A stretch of 34,455 nucleotides of DNA from S009-33 sp041694255 (GTDB lineage: Bacteria > Patescibacteriota > Gracilibacteria > Absconditabacterales > Absconditicoccaceae): NCBI GenBank assembly GCA_041694255.1, contig JASMTN010000016.1:1-34455 (forward strand), given 5' to 3'. Below, one piece after another: positions 1 to 8,274 of this stretch (within the stretch, counting starts at the first letter, position 1; every line of letters begins with the position of its first letter). Under the pieces are notes generated by a model that worked only from the letters and a program-made list of their open reading frames with translations, was not told where the DNA came from and searched no databases. Position numbers and translations under genes: made by a program.

Positions 1-165
1 TTGGGCTTCCATCTTTGGATAGATCAATATAACCAAATGTTGGCTATCTGTAAGTTGGGGGCTTGCCCTTGGATGGTTCTTATATAAACTTGTTATAAAC
101 TTAATGAATTTATATAAACCATCCAGCAAGCTCTCACATTATTAAAAAAAGCTGAAATCAGCTTG
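1..165 (+). ncRNA. GC-richer structured non-coding segment, possibly the 3' part of an RNA gene
   Basis: No convincing gene lies in 1-315. Bases 1-130 are visibly richer in GC than the rest of the window, as structural RNA genes often are in AT-rich genomes. A long imperfect hairpin is present: 61-66 (GCTTGC) pairs with 126-131 (GCAAGC), and 70-88 pairs with 109-125 (arms GGATGGTT and AACCATCC, then TATATAAA) with a small bulge. A second short inverted repeat lies at 149-155/158-164 (AAGCTGA/TCAGCTT). I do not recognise a named RNA family. The 5' end lies outside the window, so this could also be an intergenic fold. Confidence 0.3.
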
Positions 166-200
166 CAAAAACAAAAACAAAAAAAATAATTATAAATATT

Positions 201-228
201 CCTTATGAATTCATAGGGAGTTTTTTTT
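201..228 (+). terminator. Rho-independent terminator
   Basis: A near-palindromic stem (CCTTATGAAT/TCATAGGG, 201-218, with G-U pairs) is followed by eight T at 221-228. It would end whatever is transcribed rightward from before position 200 and insulate the ABC transporter operon. Confidence 0.6.
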
Positions 229-303
229 ATTTGAAAAATATTGATTTTTAAACTTATATAAATATTATCCATGCTATTGATTGATTTTTATTTTATAAAA
301 ATA

Positions 304-309
304 TATAAT
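304..309 (+). promoter_or_regulatory. Candidate -10 box of the ABC transporter operon
   Basis: TATAAT lies six bases before the ATG at 316. Transcription would then begin at or next to the start codon, giving a leaderless mRNA. No Shine-Dalgarno sequence is visible. AT-rich sequence makes chance matches common. Confidence 0.35.
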
Positions 310-315
310 TAATTT

Positions 316-1221
316 ATGAATGCATTAAAAATAAATAATCTTGAAAAATATTACTGAAATAAAAAAGTACTTGATAATATTAATCTAGAAATTAATGAAT
401 GAGATTTTCTAGCATTATTATGATATAATGGTGCATGAAAGACAACAATGATAAGTATACTTACAAATTTATTAACTAAGGATAGCTGAAAAATAAAAGT
501 TTTTGACTTTAATATGGATAAAGATTTAAATAAAGCTAAAAAATTAATTTGAGTTGTTCCACAAGAATATAATTTTGATATGTTTGCTAAAGTTATTGAT
601 ATACCTGTACTTCAAGGATGATATTATGGAGTTCCTTTAAAAATTGCAATAGAAAGAACAGAATATTATCTAAAAAAACTTAATCTTTGGGAGCATAAAG
701 ATAAAAAAGTTCGTGAACTTTCTTGATGAATGAAAAGAAGACTTATGATAGTAAGAGCACTTATTCATAATCCTAAACTTTTAATACTAGATGAGCCTAC
801 TGCATGAGTTGATGTTCAATTAAGGCAATCTATGCGAGACTTTATTGGTGAGCTTAATAAAAAATGAACTACAATATTGCTTACTACTCATTATCTTGAA
901 GAGGCTGAAAGTTTATGTGATAAAATAGCAATACTTCAAGATTGAAAAATTATAAAACAATCTACCACAAAAGATTTACTTTCTAGTATGGAAGAAGAGT
1001 CTTTTGTCTTTGATCTGAAGAATCCTTTAGAATCACTACCTAAAACTTTTGATTGATATAAACCAATACTAAAAAATAACTATGAAATTGAATTAACACT
1101 AAAAGCTTGAGATACTATTAATTGAATATTTTCTTTATTTGAGCAATATAATATCAAGGTTTCTAGTATGAAAAACAAATCAAATAGATTAGAGCAATTA
1201 TTTTTAAAACTAACTAAATAA
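316..1221 (+). CDS. ABC-2 type transporter, ATP-binding subunit
   Basis: Cytoplasmic ATPase of a two-gene exporter, 301 residues when TGA is read as Gly. Walker A is residues 36-44 (GYNGAGKTT), where both G36 and G41 are TGA. The signature LSGGM has G137 and G138 as TGA TGA at 724-729. Walker B LLILDEPTAGVD and the switch histidine in LTTHYLEEAE are intact. A C-terminal tail of about 80 residues is typical of drug or polysaccharide export ATPases. It ends one base before the permease ATG, so the two are translationally coupled. The substrate cannot be told from sequence. This gene is the clearest single proof of the UGA=Gly code in the window. Confidence 0.95.
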
Positions 1222-1222
1222 T

Positions 1223-1969
1223 ATGATAGACTTGTTGACATTAGTTAAAAGAGAAATTTCTCGTTTTATTAGAGTATGGCCACAAACATTAGTGCCTCCA
1301 ATTATTACTTTAGTTTTATATTTAATAATATTTGGTAACTTTATAGGTTCTCAACTAAGTGATATTAATTGAGTAAAATATATAGACTTTATAATACCTG
1401 GTTTAGTTATGATGTCAATTATAATGGCAAGTTATTCCAATACATCATCCTCTTTTTTTGGTGCAAAACTTATGGGTCATATAGATGAACTTTTTGTTTC
1501 TTCTATTAGTAAATTTAAAATACTTTCTTGATTTGTTATAGGTAGTATGGTAAGAGCTTTGCTAGTATGATTTATTTGATTATGAGTTGCATTTTTATTT
1601 TGAGATATTGTTATTGATAATTATTTATACTTTATATTATTTATAATACTTACTTCAGCAGTTTTCTCTATGGCTGGTTTATTAAATTCTATATTAGCTA
1701 AAAATTTTGATCAAATTAATATGGTTCCAACTTTTTTAATAACTCCATTAGTATATCTATGATGAGTATTTTATAGTATAGATATGTTGCCACCATTTTG
1801 GGAAAATATAAGTTTATTTAATCCAATATTATATATCATAAATTGATTTAGATATTCTTTCTTATGATTTAGTGATGTTAATGTATATTATGCAATAATA
1901 GCTTTATTTGTGTTTTTGATATTGCTAGCATTAGTAAATTTATATTTTTTAAAAAATTTTAAAAGGTAA
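1223..1969 (+). CDS. ABC-2 type transporter, permease subunit
   Basis: Integral membrane partner of the ATPase just upstream, 248 residues. It has the usual ABC-2 layout: a short amphipathic N-terminus (LVKREISRFIRVWPQ), then about six hydrophobic helices, with the family-like segment PTFLITPLVYLGGVFYSI around residues 170-190 and FNPILYIINGFRYSF after it. This resembles the YadH/NodJ-like exporters. Several helix glycines are TGA. It starts two bases after the ATPase stop and ends in TAA. The next gene follows after 77 bases. Substrate unknown. Confidence 0.9.
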
Positions 1970-2046
1970 TACTTGTTATATATAATTGAATTAAATCATT
2001 TTTTATGTATTATGTTTTTAACTTTTATTTTTATTTTTATTAGATT

Positions 2047-2625
2047 ATGCTAGAATATTTTATTTGAATAAATCACTTTGTATCATCACATTTAAATAAC
2101 TTTGTGATAAATAATAATTTAGAAAGTTTAGTTTGAATATTTGCAGATTTGCCAATATTTTTCTTGCCAATATTTTTAGTTGGTCTTTGGTTATATTATA
2201 ATTTTAAAAATATAGATAAGAAAACAAAATTATTATATATTTTCTATGCAACTTTTATTTGAATCATTGTAAATCTTATAATACAGCAATTTTTTCCTAT
2301 GGAAAGACCAGAAACTTTTATAACTCCTATACTTGAACATGTACCAGATAATAGTTTTCCTTCTGATCATGCCGTTGTAAGTTTTGCATTTTTAGCTTCT
2401 TTATTTTTCTTTGGTTATAGAAAAACTTTTTGGGTATTTATACCATTTGTTTTACTTATGAACTTTTCAAGGATAGCTTGAGGGTTGCATTGGTTTTTTG
2501 ATGTTTTTGTATGAGCTTTTATAGGTATATTATCAGCATATGTTATATACAAGATGCAAGATCATAAGTATATACAAAACTTAAACTCTTTTGCTTTGAA
2601 AATAGCAAGTTTTTTTAAATTATAA
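2047..2625 (+). CDS. PAP2-family membrane phosphatase
   Basis: 192-residue membrane phosphatase of the type-2 phosphatidic acid phosphatase family. These act on lipid phosphates such as phosphatidate or undecaprenyl diphosphate at the membrane surface. The conserved motifs are present in order: RP at residues 87-88, PSDH at 105-108 (PSGH in most relatives) and SR-x5-H-x3-D, with H148 as the catalytic nucleophile and D152. The two glycines before H148 are TGA GGG. About five to six hydrophobic helices surround the motifs. The start is the first in-frame ATG after the permease; no ribosome binding site is obvious. Its position beside a DedA-family gene suggests lipid-carrier recycling, which is inference. 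Confidence 0.88.
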
Positions 2626-2636
2626 TCTTTTGTTAA

Positions 2637-3263
2637 ATGCATGCAATAGTTGATATGATAGTTAATTTTGCTTCATCTATGTGATATACTTGAATTTTTA
2701 TCATGATGGTAGTTGAATCAAGTTTCATCCCTTTTCCATCAGAAGTTGCTATGGTGCCAGCTTGATACTTAGCAAGTATATGAGAGATGAGTTTTATGAT
2801 TGCACTTTTGGTTTGAACTTTGTGAGCTTTGCTTTGAGCAATGATAAACTATGCTATATGATACTTTATGTGATGAAAGAAAACTATCTTTTTGATAAAT
2901 AAGTTTTGAAAGTATTTTTTTATAAAAGAATCTCATTACCATATAAGTGAAAATTATTTTAAAAAACATGGGATGATAACTATTTTTTTAGCAAGGTTTA
3001 TACCAGCTGTAAGACAACTTATAAGTCTGCCAGCATGAGTTTTTAAGATAAACTTTCCTTTATTTTTATTTTTTACATGACTTGGTGCAGGTATCTGGAA
3101 TCTTATACTTATATATATATGATACATAGCTTGAAAAAATAAAGAACTTATTGCAGAATATTCGCACACAGCACTTATTTCTGTTTTGATAGGTATAGTT
3201 ATCATATGAATAGTATATTATTATACAAATAGATATTTTAAAAGGAAGTATGAGGATAAATAG
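2637..3263 (+). CDS. DedA/VTT-family membrane protein
   Basis: 208-residue polytopic protein of the DedA (SNARE-associated/VTT) family, linked in other bacteria to undecaprenyl phosphate or phospholipid translocation and envelope homeostasis. Family hallmarks are visible: ESSFIPFPSE near residues 28-37, GALLGAMINYAIGYFMGG, and FLARFIPAVRQLISLPAG around residues 117-134 with the conserved arginines. It starts 11 bases after the PAP2 stop, so the two are probably co-transcribed; together they make a plausible lipid-carrier recycling pair. It stops at TAG, showing that TAG remains a stop codon here. Confidence 0.88.
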
Positions 3264-3285
3264 ACTTTATTTTTAATATTTTTGA

Positions 3286-3534
3286 ATGTACTTTGTATAT
3301 ATACTTGAGTGTAAAGATAAAACTTTATATACTTGAATAACAAACGATATAGAAAAAAGGTTAGATCAACACAACGGGCTATTGCCTTGATGAGCAAAAT
3401 ATACAAGTTGAAGGAAGCCGGTAAAACTTTTGTATAAAGAATCTTATGAAACAAAATCTCAAGCTTTAAAAAGAGAAATAAAAATAAAAAAATATACTAG
3501 AAAAGAAAAACTTGAATTGATTTTAAATAAATAA
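3286..3534 (+). CDS. GIY-YIG domain protein, UPF0213 (YhbQ-like)
   Basis: 82-residue single-domain GIY-YIG protein. The domain starts almost at residue 1: YFVYILECKDKTLYTGITND carries the GIY-like (FVY) and YIG-like (YTG) strands, followed by R25 and H29 and a basic C-terminal helix. Length and pattern fit the small UPF0213 group, thought to be structure-specific or single-strand nucleases; the role in this organism is unknown. It follows DedA by 22 bases on the same strand. The domain glycines in YTGIT and PGGAKYTSG are encoded by TGA. Confidence 0.82.
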
Positions 3535-3543
3535 AAAAAGAAA

Positions 3544-4242
3544 ATGCATAATATGAAAATAAAATTAGTTGAAAAAAAACTATCTGAAAATAATGAAGTT
3601 GCTTACTTAACTTTTGAACTTGAAAAAGAATTTGATTTTAAAGCAGGTCAGTTTGTTATGTTGGATAATGGTTCTTTGAAAAGAGCTTATAGTATAGCAA
3701 GTTCTCCATCTTTATTGGAAAAATGACAAATATCTTTTTATATCAAAAAAGCCTCTGAAGCTGGTATGTCAAAGTATCTAACTTGTGATATACAAGAAGG
3801 TGATGAACTTGATATGATGGGTCCTTTATGACATATGTTTGTAAAAGAACAATCAAAAAAGAAAGATTATCTACTTATAAGTGCATGAAGCTGACTTTGA
3901 CCTATACTTTGAATATATGAAAACTTAGTAGAATCTTGAGAGTATAATAACATATACAATTTGTATCAAGAAAGATTTTTTGAAAATATAGTTGAAGATG
4001 TGTTTAAAAAAATGAACTCTTTTCAAAATGATAATGTTAAAAATATATTTTTCCTTTCAAGATGTGAACATGAAATGTGTGAAAAATGATATATAGATTC
4101 TAAATTAAATGATGTTCTTTGACAAATAGAAGATAAAACAAACCTTGAAGTTTATATGTGTTGAAGTCCTTCTATAATAGATGATTTAGAAAACAATTTA
4201 AAAGAGTACTGAATAGAAAATATTTATTTTGAAAAGTATTAG
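3544..4242 (+). CDS. Ferredoxin/flavodoxin reductase-like FAD-NAD(P) oxidoreductase
   Basis: 232-residue protein of the ferredoxin-NADP reductase superfamily, which moves electrons between NAD(P)H and a carrier through FAD. The N-terminal barrel has FKAGQFVML and the FAD-binding RAYSIASSP (residues about 49-57, the RxYS motif), then GPLGHMF. The NAD(P) domain starts with LLISAGSGLGPILGIYENL and ends with VYMCGSPSIIDDL near residue 215 and an aromatic C-terminus (FEKY). No iron-sulfur domain is fused, so it would need a separate partner. A second in-frame ATG three codons in is an alternative start. It ends in TAG and is the last native-looking gene before the UGA-free island. Confidence 0.85.
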
Positions 4243-4295
4243 GTTGATATATTTAATTTAGTTTAACATAAGAATTATGAGAAGTTCGCGAAGTG

Positions 4296-4380
4296 AATTT
4301 GGGCAACAGCTGTTAGATGACCCTAAGGGCGAGCGACCTTAGGAGCGAGAGTAGAACCAAATTTCGTGAATTATCTAACA
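4296..4380. repeat. GC-richer inverted-repeat element at the left edge of the UGA-free island
   Basis: Dense short inverted repeats: AATTTGG (4296-4302) with CCAAATT (4357-4363), CCTAAGG (4322-4328) with CCTTAGG (4337-4343), and TGTTAGAT (4311-4318) with ATCTAACA (4373-4380). The last pair overlaps the pyrophosphatase stop codon and is not nested with the first. The core GGCGAGCGACC..AGGAGCGAG resembles the core of the element at 4839-4863. Confidence 0.6.
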
Positions 4381-4709
4381 ATTTCTGATTTAAAAAATCT
4401 TTCTTGAAATTCAGTTAAGGCTTTTATTTGCTCATCGCTATAATTAAGACCTTTAGGAACTACTACGAGCTTATCGTCATCATCATTTGTTCTATGAATT
4501 ATTGCAATGCAATCACCTTCAAATTCATCAATTGGATCAAATACACCAAGCACATAAGCATCTAATTCCTCTCCATCTGGGGCAATAGTATCTGGAACAA
4601 ATCCATAGTTTAAACAATAAACAAAACCGTGCTTGGGGTGTTTTGTTCCCAAAGGTCTATCCATTTTAACTTTAACCGTTTGTCTTAAATATTTTATTGA
4701 GTAATTCAT
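4371..4709 (-). CDS. Small inorganic pyrophosphatase-like protein, UGA-free
   Basis: 112-residue soluble protein resembling the short prokaryotic inorganic diphosphatases, which split PPi to two phosphates. It shows MDRPLGTKHPKHG at residues 16-28, YGFVPDTIAPDGEELDAYVLG at about 40-60 with the acidic metal-binding pattern, an IAIIHR strand and a VVVPKG strand. It is shorter than classical type I enzymes of about 170 residues but matches a known short group. All seven glycines are GGN and none is TGA, unlike nearly all neighbours; it ends in TAA. It lies downstream of the DUF262 gene on the same strand, separated by about 360 bases of repeats. Likely foreign, by inference. Active-site completeness should be checked against a structure. 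Confidence 0.75.
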   Translation of the reverse strand: MNYSIKYLRQTVKVKMDRPLGTKHPKHGFVYCLNYGFVPDTIAPDGEELDAYVLGVFDPIDEFEGDCIAIIHRTNDDDDKLVVVPKGLNYSDEQIKALTEFQERFFKSEIVR

Positions 4710-4751
4710 ATTGATTATTTCGCAAATAAAAGCCGTCTTGAATGACTATTA

Positions 4752-4874
4752 AAATTTGGTTCTATTTTATCTAACATTTCAGTATATCTGATGTTTGCAT
4801 TTTTCCATTTTAATTATTTTATTTAAAAATGCAAATATGGGTCGAGCGAGGGCAGGAGCGAGCCAGATATACTG
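4752..4874. repeat. Large nested inverted-repeat element between the pyrophosphatase and DUF262 genes
   Basis: Two perfect nested 11-base inverted repeats: CAGTATATCTG (4780-4790) with CAGATATACTG (4864-4874), and inside it TTTGCATTTTT (4794-4804) with AAAAATGCAAA (4825-4835). The asymmetric loop 4836-4863 holds CGAGCGAGGGCAGGAGCGAG, like the element at 4328-4350. AAATTTGGTTCTA (4752-4764) is the exact reverse complement of 4352-4364 on the far side of the pyrophosphatase gene, and TTATCTAACA occurs as a direct repeat at 4371-4380 and 4767-4776. The pyrophosphatase is therefore bracketed by matching sequence. Confidence 0.65.
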
Positions 4875-5070
4875 TGTTGTGCGAGGGTGATTTTCTGTAG
4901 TGATAACGGAAGAAAATCAAGTGCAACGACCCCGAAGCGTATTTTTCAATATTTTTTCATTCCTTATTGTTTTGTCGAAGAATCTTATCATTTTATTGGA
5001 ATTTTTATTTTTTTCGTTTTTCTTTTTCCAAGAGGGGTTAGGGGTGAATTGGAAAAAGGAAAACTCCTTA
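4875..5070. other. Non-coding spacer with two hairpins downstream of the DUF262 gene
   Basis: No gene is seen here. GATTTTCT (4889-4896) pairs with AGAAAATC (4911-4918). CTTTTTCCAA (5022-5031) pairs perfectly with TTGGAAAAAG (5049-5058) around a loop rich in CCCCTAACCCC on the minus strand. The second hairpin starts 12 bases past the DUF262 stop but has no U-run in that direction, so it may be an RNA-end stabiliser or repeat rather than a classical terminator. The composition differs from the rest of the window. Confidence 0.5.
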
Positions 5071-7188
5071 TTATAAATTCCAATGTAGCTTTTCATATTC
5101 GCTTTGTTCTTTTCTGCTTTTAGGAATAGAAGCATTCCCATTACGAACAAAAAATAGCTCATTTCCTTCATGTTTTATGAAAACAGGCTTTCCACTTTTT
5201 AGAATTTTAATAACACATATTTCTTTCTCGTCAACTTTAGGGAATGTAATTTTTATGTATTTTTCAAAATATTCTCCTAAATATTTTTTAATAATTTGTC
5301 TAATATGTAATTCTAATCCGTCTATATCTTGTTTTGCTAAAGTTTTTAGATCTTTATCTAACCCTAAAATATTTCCATCATCATCTACCCCAATTATTAA
5401 AGTTCCACCATCAGTATTTAAAAATGCAGAGATAGTTTTAGCAACAACATATTCTAATTTTTTATTGATATTACCTTCTCTGATATCAAAACGAAGGGTA
5501 GATTTCATTTCAAATTTTTCATTTTCTCCACTTAAAATTAATTCTTTGACTTCATCTTGTTTTTTGTCTTCTTTGTGTTTTAGTTCAATCCTATTTTTTA
5601 ACTCATTAAAAATTGCCTTTGCTCTTTTTTCTAAAAAGACAAGATAATCATCACTCATAATACCAAAATCATCTAAGTCACTGATTAAATGTGACTTTAA
5701 AGACATTGGCAAATCATCATTTTCATCTAAAAAATCTTGAATATAGATTGAAGGTGCTTTTGCTCTGATTTTTCTTTTGTTTAAGTCGGCACCTACCAAA
5801 GTAATATTTACAAGGCTGTTTTCATTACCAATATTGTTTTTCTTTAAGTATGCCTTTGGAAAAAAATGATGATAGTTTTTGCTGTTTGCTACTTTTAGCC
5901 ATGAATTATCCAAAATAACTTTTCCATTATCTTGGAAATCTTTTGGTTCGTGATATGCAAGTAAACATAAAATTGCTTTACAATAACTACTCCCAGCCGA
6001 AAAACTTGTTTCAATCAAATCTTTTGGGGAACTCAAGTAAACTTTTACTTCATCATAATTTGGTCTATTGCCTTCCAAAATCTCATCAATCCTTTTTATA
6101 TCTTGAGCAAGTTTAGATTCAGTTGAACTTGAATACCTGAAAGATAGCGATATTCTCCAGAAAAATTCTTCCAAAAATTTAATTTGTTCTCCTTTCGGTT
6201 TTTCTTTTTGAAAATAAAAGAAATATGCAAAAGGAACCAAAAGAGAATCATAAGGTAAAATTGCAGAAACTGGAATACGATAAACAGAACGAAAATAATC
6301 GATACTTTCCTTTATAGCAGAAATTACATCATCCCAAATATCAATTATTTTTTGTTTGTCTAATTGTAAAATTACTTTTCTTTTGCATTCTTTATTTTTG
6401 CTTAAAATCAGCCCTAAAACACTAAGAATTACAGAGCTTGATATTGTGTCATATTTACTTTCAGATAATTCTTTTACTAATTTCTCAAATCTATCTGCCA
6501 TATCAAAATTTTGGTCTTCGTCGTAAGTCTTAGCAGACATAATTTCAAAAAGAGTTAATGTTTGTCCGCCGGTATTTATTCTGGTAAAGACTTCAATAGC
6601 TGAATCAATATCTTCTTTACGCAAAACAACTGTTGAAAAGTCATAAGTTGTAAATGTTTCCTTATATTTTTGAATTTTATCGATTTCTTCATTTGAATAT
6701 TTTTCCCTTAACTCGCTATATTTTGCATTTAATAATTTATGAAGTGTAATATTTCTATTTTCTGGCTCTTCGGAAACAACAATTTGATCATCATTATTTT
6801 CAACATCTCTGTCTAAATCTACATAAATCTCAAAATAGTCTGTAATCTTTTTTTCTCCTTCTTTTTGAATTTTTGCACCTAAATAAGCAGCAAAGAGAGA
6901 AGTAATTCTTTGTTGTCCATCTAAAACATATTGAACTTTTTCATCGTCAGATACGGGCGGTATTTCAAGATTTCCAATATTCTTTATATCATTTAATCTT
7001 TCGTTTGTTTCCCATAAAATAAAAGTTCCAATAGGATAACCTTTTAAGATACTATCGAGTAATTTTGCAGTTTTATCCAAACTCCAAACAAAATTTCTTT
7101 GAAATTTAGGAACTTTTATTTGTCCTTTTTGAATTTCAGAGATTAAATCGCTATACTTTTTTGAATCTGGCTTAGGTTGTTTGTTCAT
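5071..7188 (-). CDS. DUF262-DUF1524 (GmrSD-like) nuclease fused to a C-terminal AlbA_2/Schlafen-like domain
   Basis: 705-residue probable defence protein. The N-terminal DUF262 domain has PKFQRNFVW near residue 30 and DGQQR near residue 90, a ParB-like NTPase motif. A DUF1524 HNH nuclease follows, with YHHFFPKAYL around residue 440 and downstream asparagines. DUF262 plus DUF1524 is the layout of GmrSD-type (type IV) restriction enzymes that cut modified phage DNA. From about residue 548 an AlbA_2/Schlafen-like domain is added (ENEKFEMKSTLR, NTDGGTLIIGVDDDGNILG, FVRNG). All glycines are GGN, 29 by hand count, none TGA. I prefer the start at 7188 because AGGAA lies seven bases upstream; an ATG at 7200 is also in frame. 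That clear Shine-Dalgarno is unusual for this window. No methylase or other partner is beside it. Confidence 0.85.
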   Translation of the reverse strand: MNKQPKPDSKKYSDLISEIQKGQIKVPKFQRNFVWSLDKTAKLLDSILKGYPIGTFILWETNERLNDIKNIGNLEIPPVSDDEKVQYVLDGQQRITSLFAAYLGAKIQKEGEKKITDYFEIYVDLDRDVENNDDQIVVSEEPENRNITLHKLLNAKYSELREKYSNEEIDKIQKYKETFTTYDFSTVVLRKEDIDSAIEVFTRINTGGQTLTLFEIMSAKTYDEDQNFDMADRFEKLVKELSESKYDTISSSVILSVLGLILSKNKECKRKVILQLDKQKIIDIWDDVISAIKESIDYFRSVYRIPVSAILPYDSLLVPFAYFFYFQKEKPKGEQIKFLEEFFWRISLSFRYSSSTESKLAQDIKRIDEILEGNRPNYDEVKVYLSSPKDLIETSFSAGSSYCKAILCLLAYHEPKDFQDNGKVILDNSWLKVANSKNYHHFFPKAYLKKNNIGNENSLVNITLVGADLNKRKIRAKAPSIYIQDFLDENDDLPMSLKSHLISDLDDFGIMSDDYLVFLEKRAKAIFNELKNRIELKHKEDKKQDEVKELILSGENEKFEMKSTLRFDIREGNINKKLEYVVAKTISAFLNTDGGTLIIGVDDDGNILGLDKDLKTLAKQDIDGLELHIRQIIKKYLGEYFEKYIKITFPKVDEKEICVIKILKSGKPVFIKHEGNELFFVRNGNASIPKSRKEQSEYEKLHWNL

Positions 7189-7512
7189 ATTATTCCTCAT
7201 ATTTATAAATTAAAAGCTGTAATATTATATAAGTTTTGTCTTTTTAAATAAATCGTTTTCGGAACGGAGTGGAGACACCATATTATCCCCCTCTTTAAAT
7301 AAAGAAAAAATCAAATTTATTCCCCTTTGAAACCCTATCATTCCTTGATTTTATTCTTTATAAGAACTTATTATAAAATATAATTATAAATTAACAATAG
7401 TAAAAAATATATAAAAATCAAGAATATATAATAATGATTATTTACAATAATAGTCTTTTTTTTATACATAAAATATGTATTATAATCTACAATTTATGAT
7501 ATAATATATAAC
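7189..7512. promoter_or_regulatory. Divergent intergenic region between the DUF262 gene and ksgA
   Basis: No gene is visible. Bases about 7252-7282 are GC-richer (cggaacggagtggagacacc) and probably mark the right edge of the imported segment. AAAATCAA near 7308 and TTGATTTT near 7347 form a loose inverted repeat. For ksgA, TATAAT at 7500-7505 lies seven bases before its ATG; another TATAAT is at 7481-7486. Confidence 0.4.
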
Positions 7513-8274
7513 ATGTCTACTTACCTTTGACAAAATTTTTTAAATAACCAAGAAGTTATAGATTTTATAGTTGAAGATATCAAAGAAAATGCTAATCTTG
7601 ATTTAGAAAATATTGAGATAGGACCTTGAAAATGAGCTTTGACAAAACATCTTGATTTTATAGAAAATCTACAACTTTTTGAAAAAGATGAAACTTTTTA
7701 TGAACTTTTACAAGAGTATGTAAAAAAAGAAAATATAAATATGTGAGATTTCTTATCTGCAAATTTGCAAGATTATATACAAACCGACTATTTTAATGCT
7801 TTTTGAAATCTTCCTTATTATATAACTTCACCAATTTTTAGGAAACTTACACATCCTGATAATACAAAAATTGTGCAATATGGTATCTTTATGATACAAA
7901 AAGAAGTTTGAGAGAAAATAGCTAGCAATGCAAACAAAAAATCAATGTTATACTTTCTTTTAAACTATGATTATAAGATAACTTATTTACAAACTGTACC
8001 AGCTGAAGATTTTACACCAGCTCCAAAAGTTGATAGTTGTTTGGTAAGGTTTGAGTATGTAGGAGCAAATAAACATATAGATTTTGAAAAATTTCAAATG
8101 TTACTTACTATACTTACAGCTTATAAAAGAAAAACTTTATGAAAGATACATAAGATATTATCTAAACAAGATAAGGAATTTTATATTACAAAAGATATGG
8201 AAGGGAAAAGGATTCAAGAACTTACTTGGGATGATATAGGAACTATAGTTGAAAATAGTGATTTAAGGTTATAG
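7513..8274 (+). CDS. rsmA: 16S rRNA dimethyladenosine transferase KsgA
   Basis: 253-residue SAM-dependent methyltransferase that dimethylates two adjacent adenosines in the 3'-terminal helix of 16S rRNA during small-subunit maturation. The N-terminal GQNFL motif (residues 6-10), the SAM-binding IEIGPGKGALT near residues 34-44 and the catalytic GNLPYYI near residue 97 are all present, as is FTPAPKVDS further on. Glycines in GQNFL, GPGKG and FGNLPYY are partly TGA. It is slightly shorter than most family members (about 270 residues), mainly after the SAM motif. No Shine-Dalgarno is visible and a -10-like box sits directly upstream. Its TAG stop overlaps the 3' end of the convergent AlaRS fragment by six bases. 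Confidence 0.93.

Noticed and set aside
1..87. 3' end of a coding gene in frame 1 (stop at 85-87)
   Set aside because: The short peptide resembles nothing, the segment folds into a hairpin and its GC content differs; too short to support.
5071..7188. Complete restriction-modification system
   Set aside because: No methyltransferase, specificity subunit or other partner lies next to the DUF262 protein; the fusion fits a stand-alone type IV-like system.
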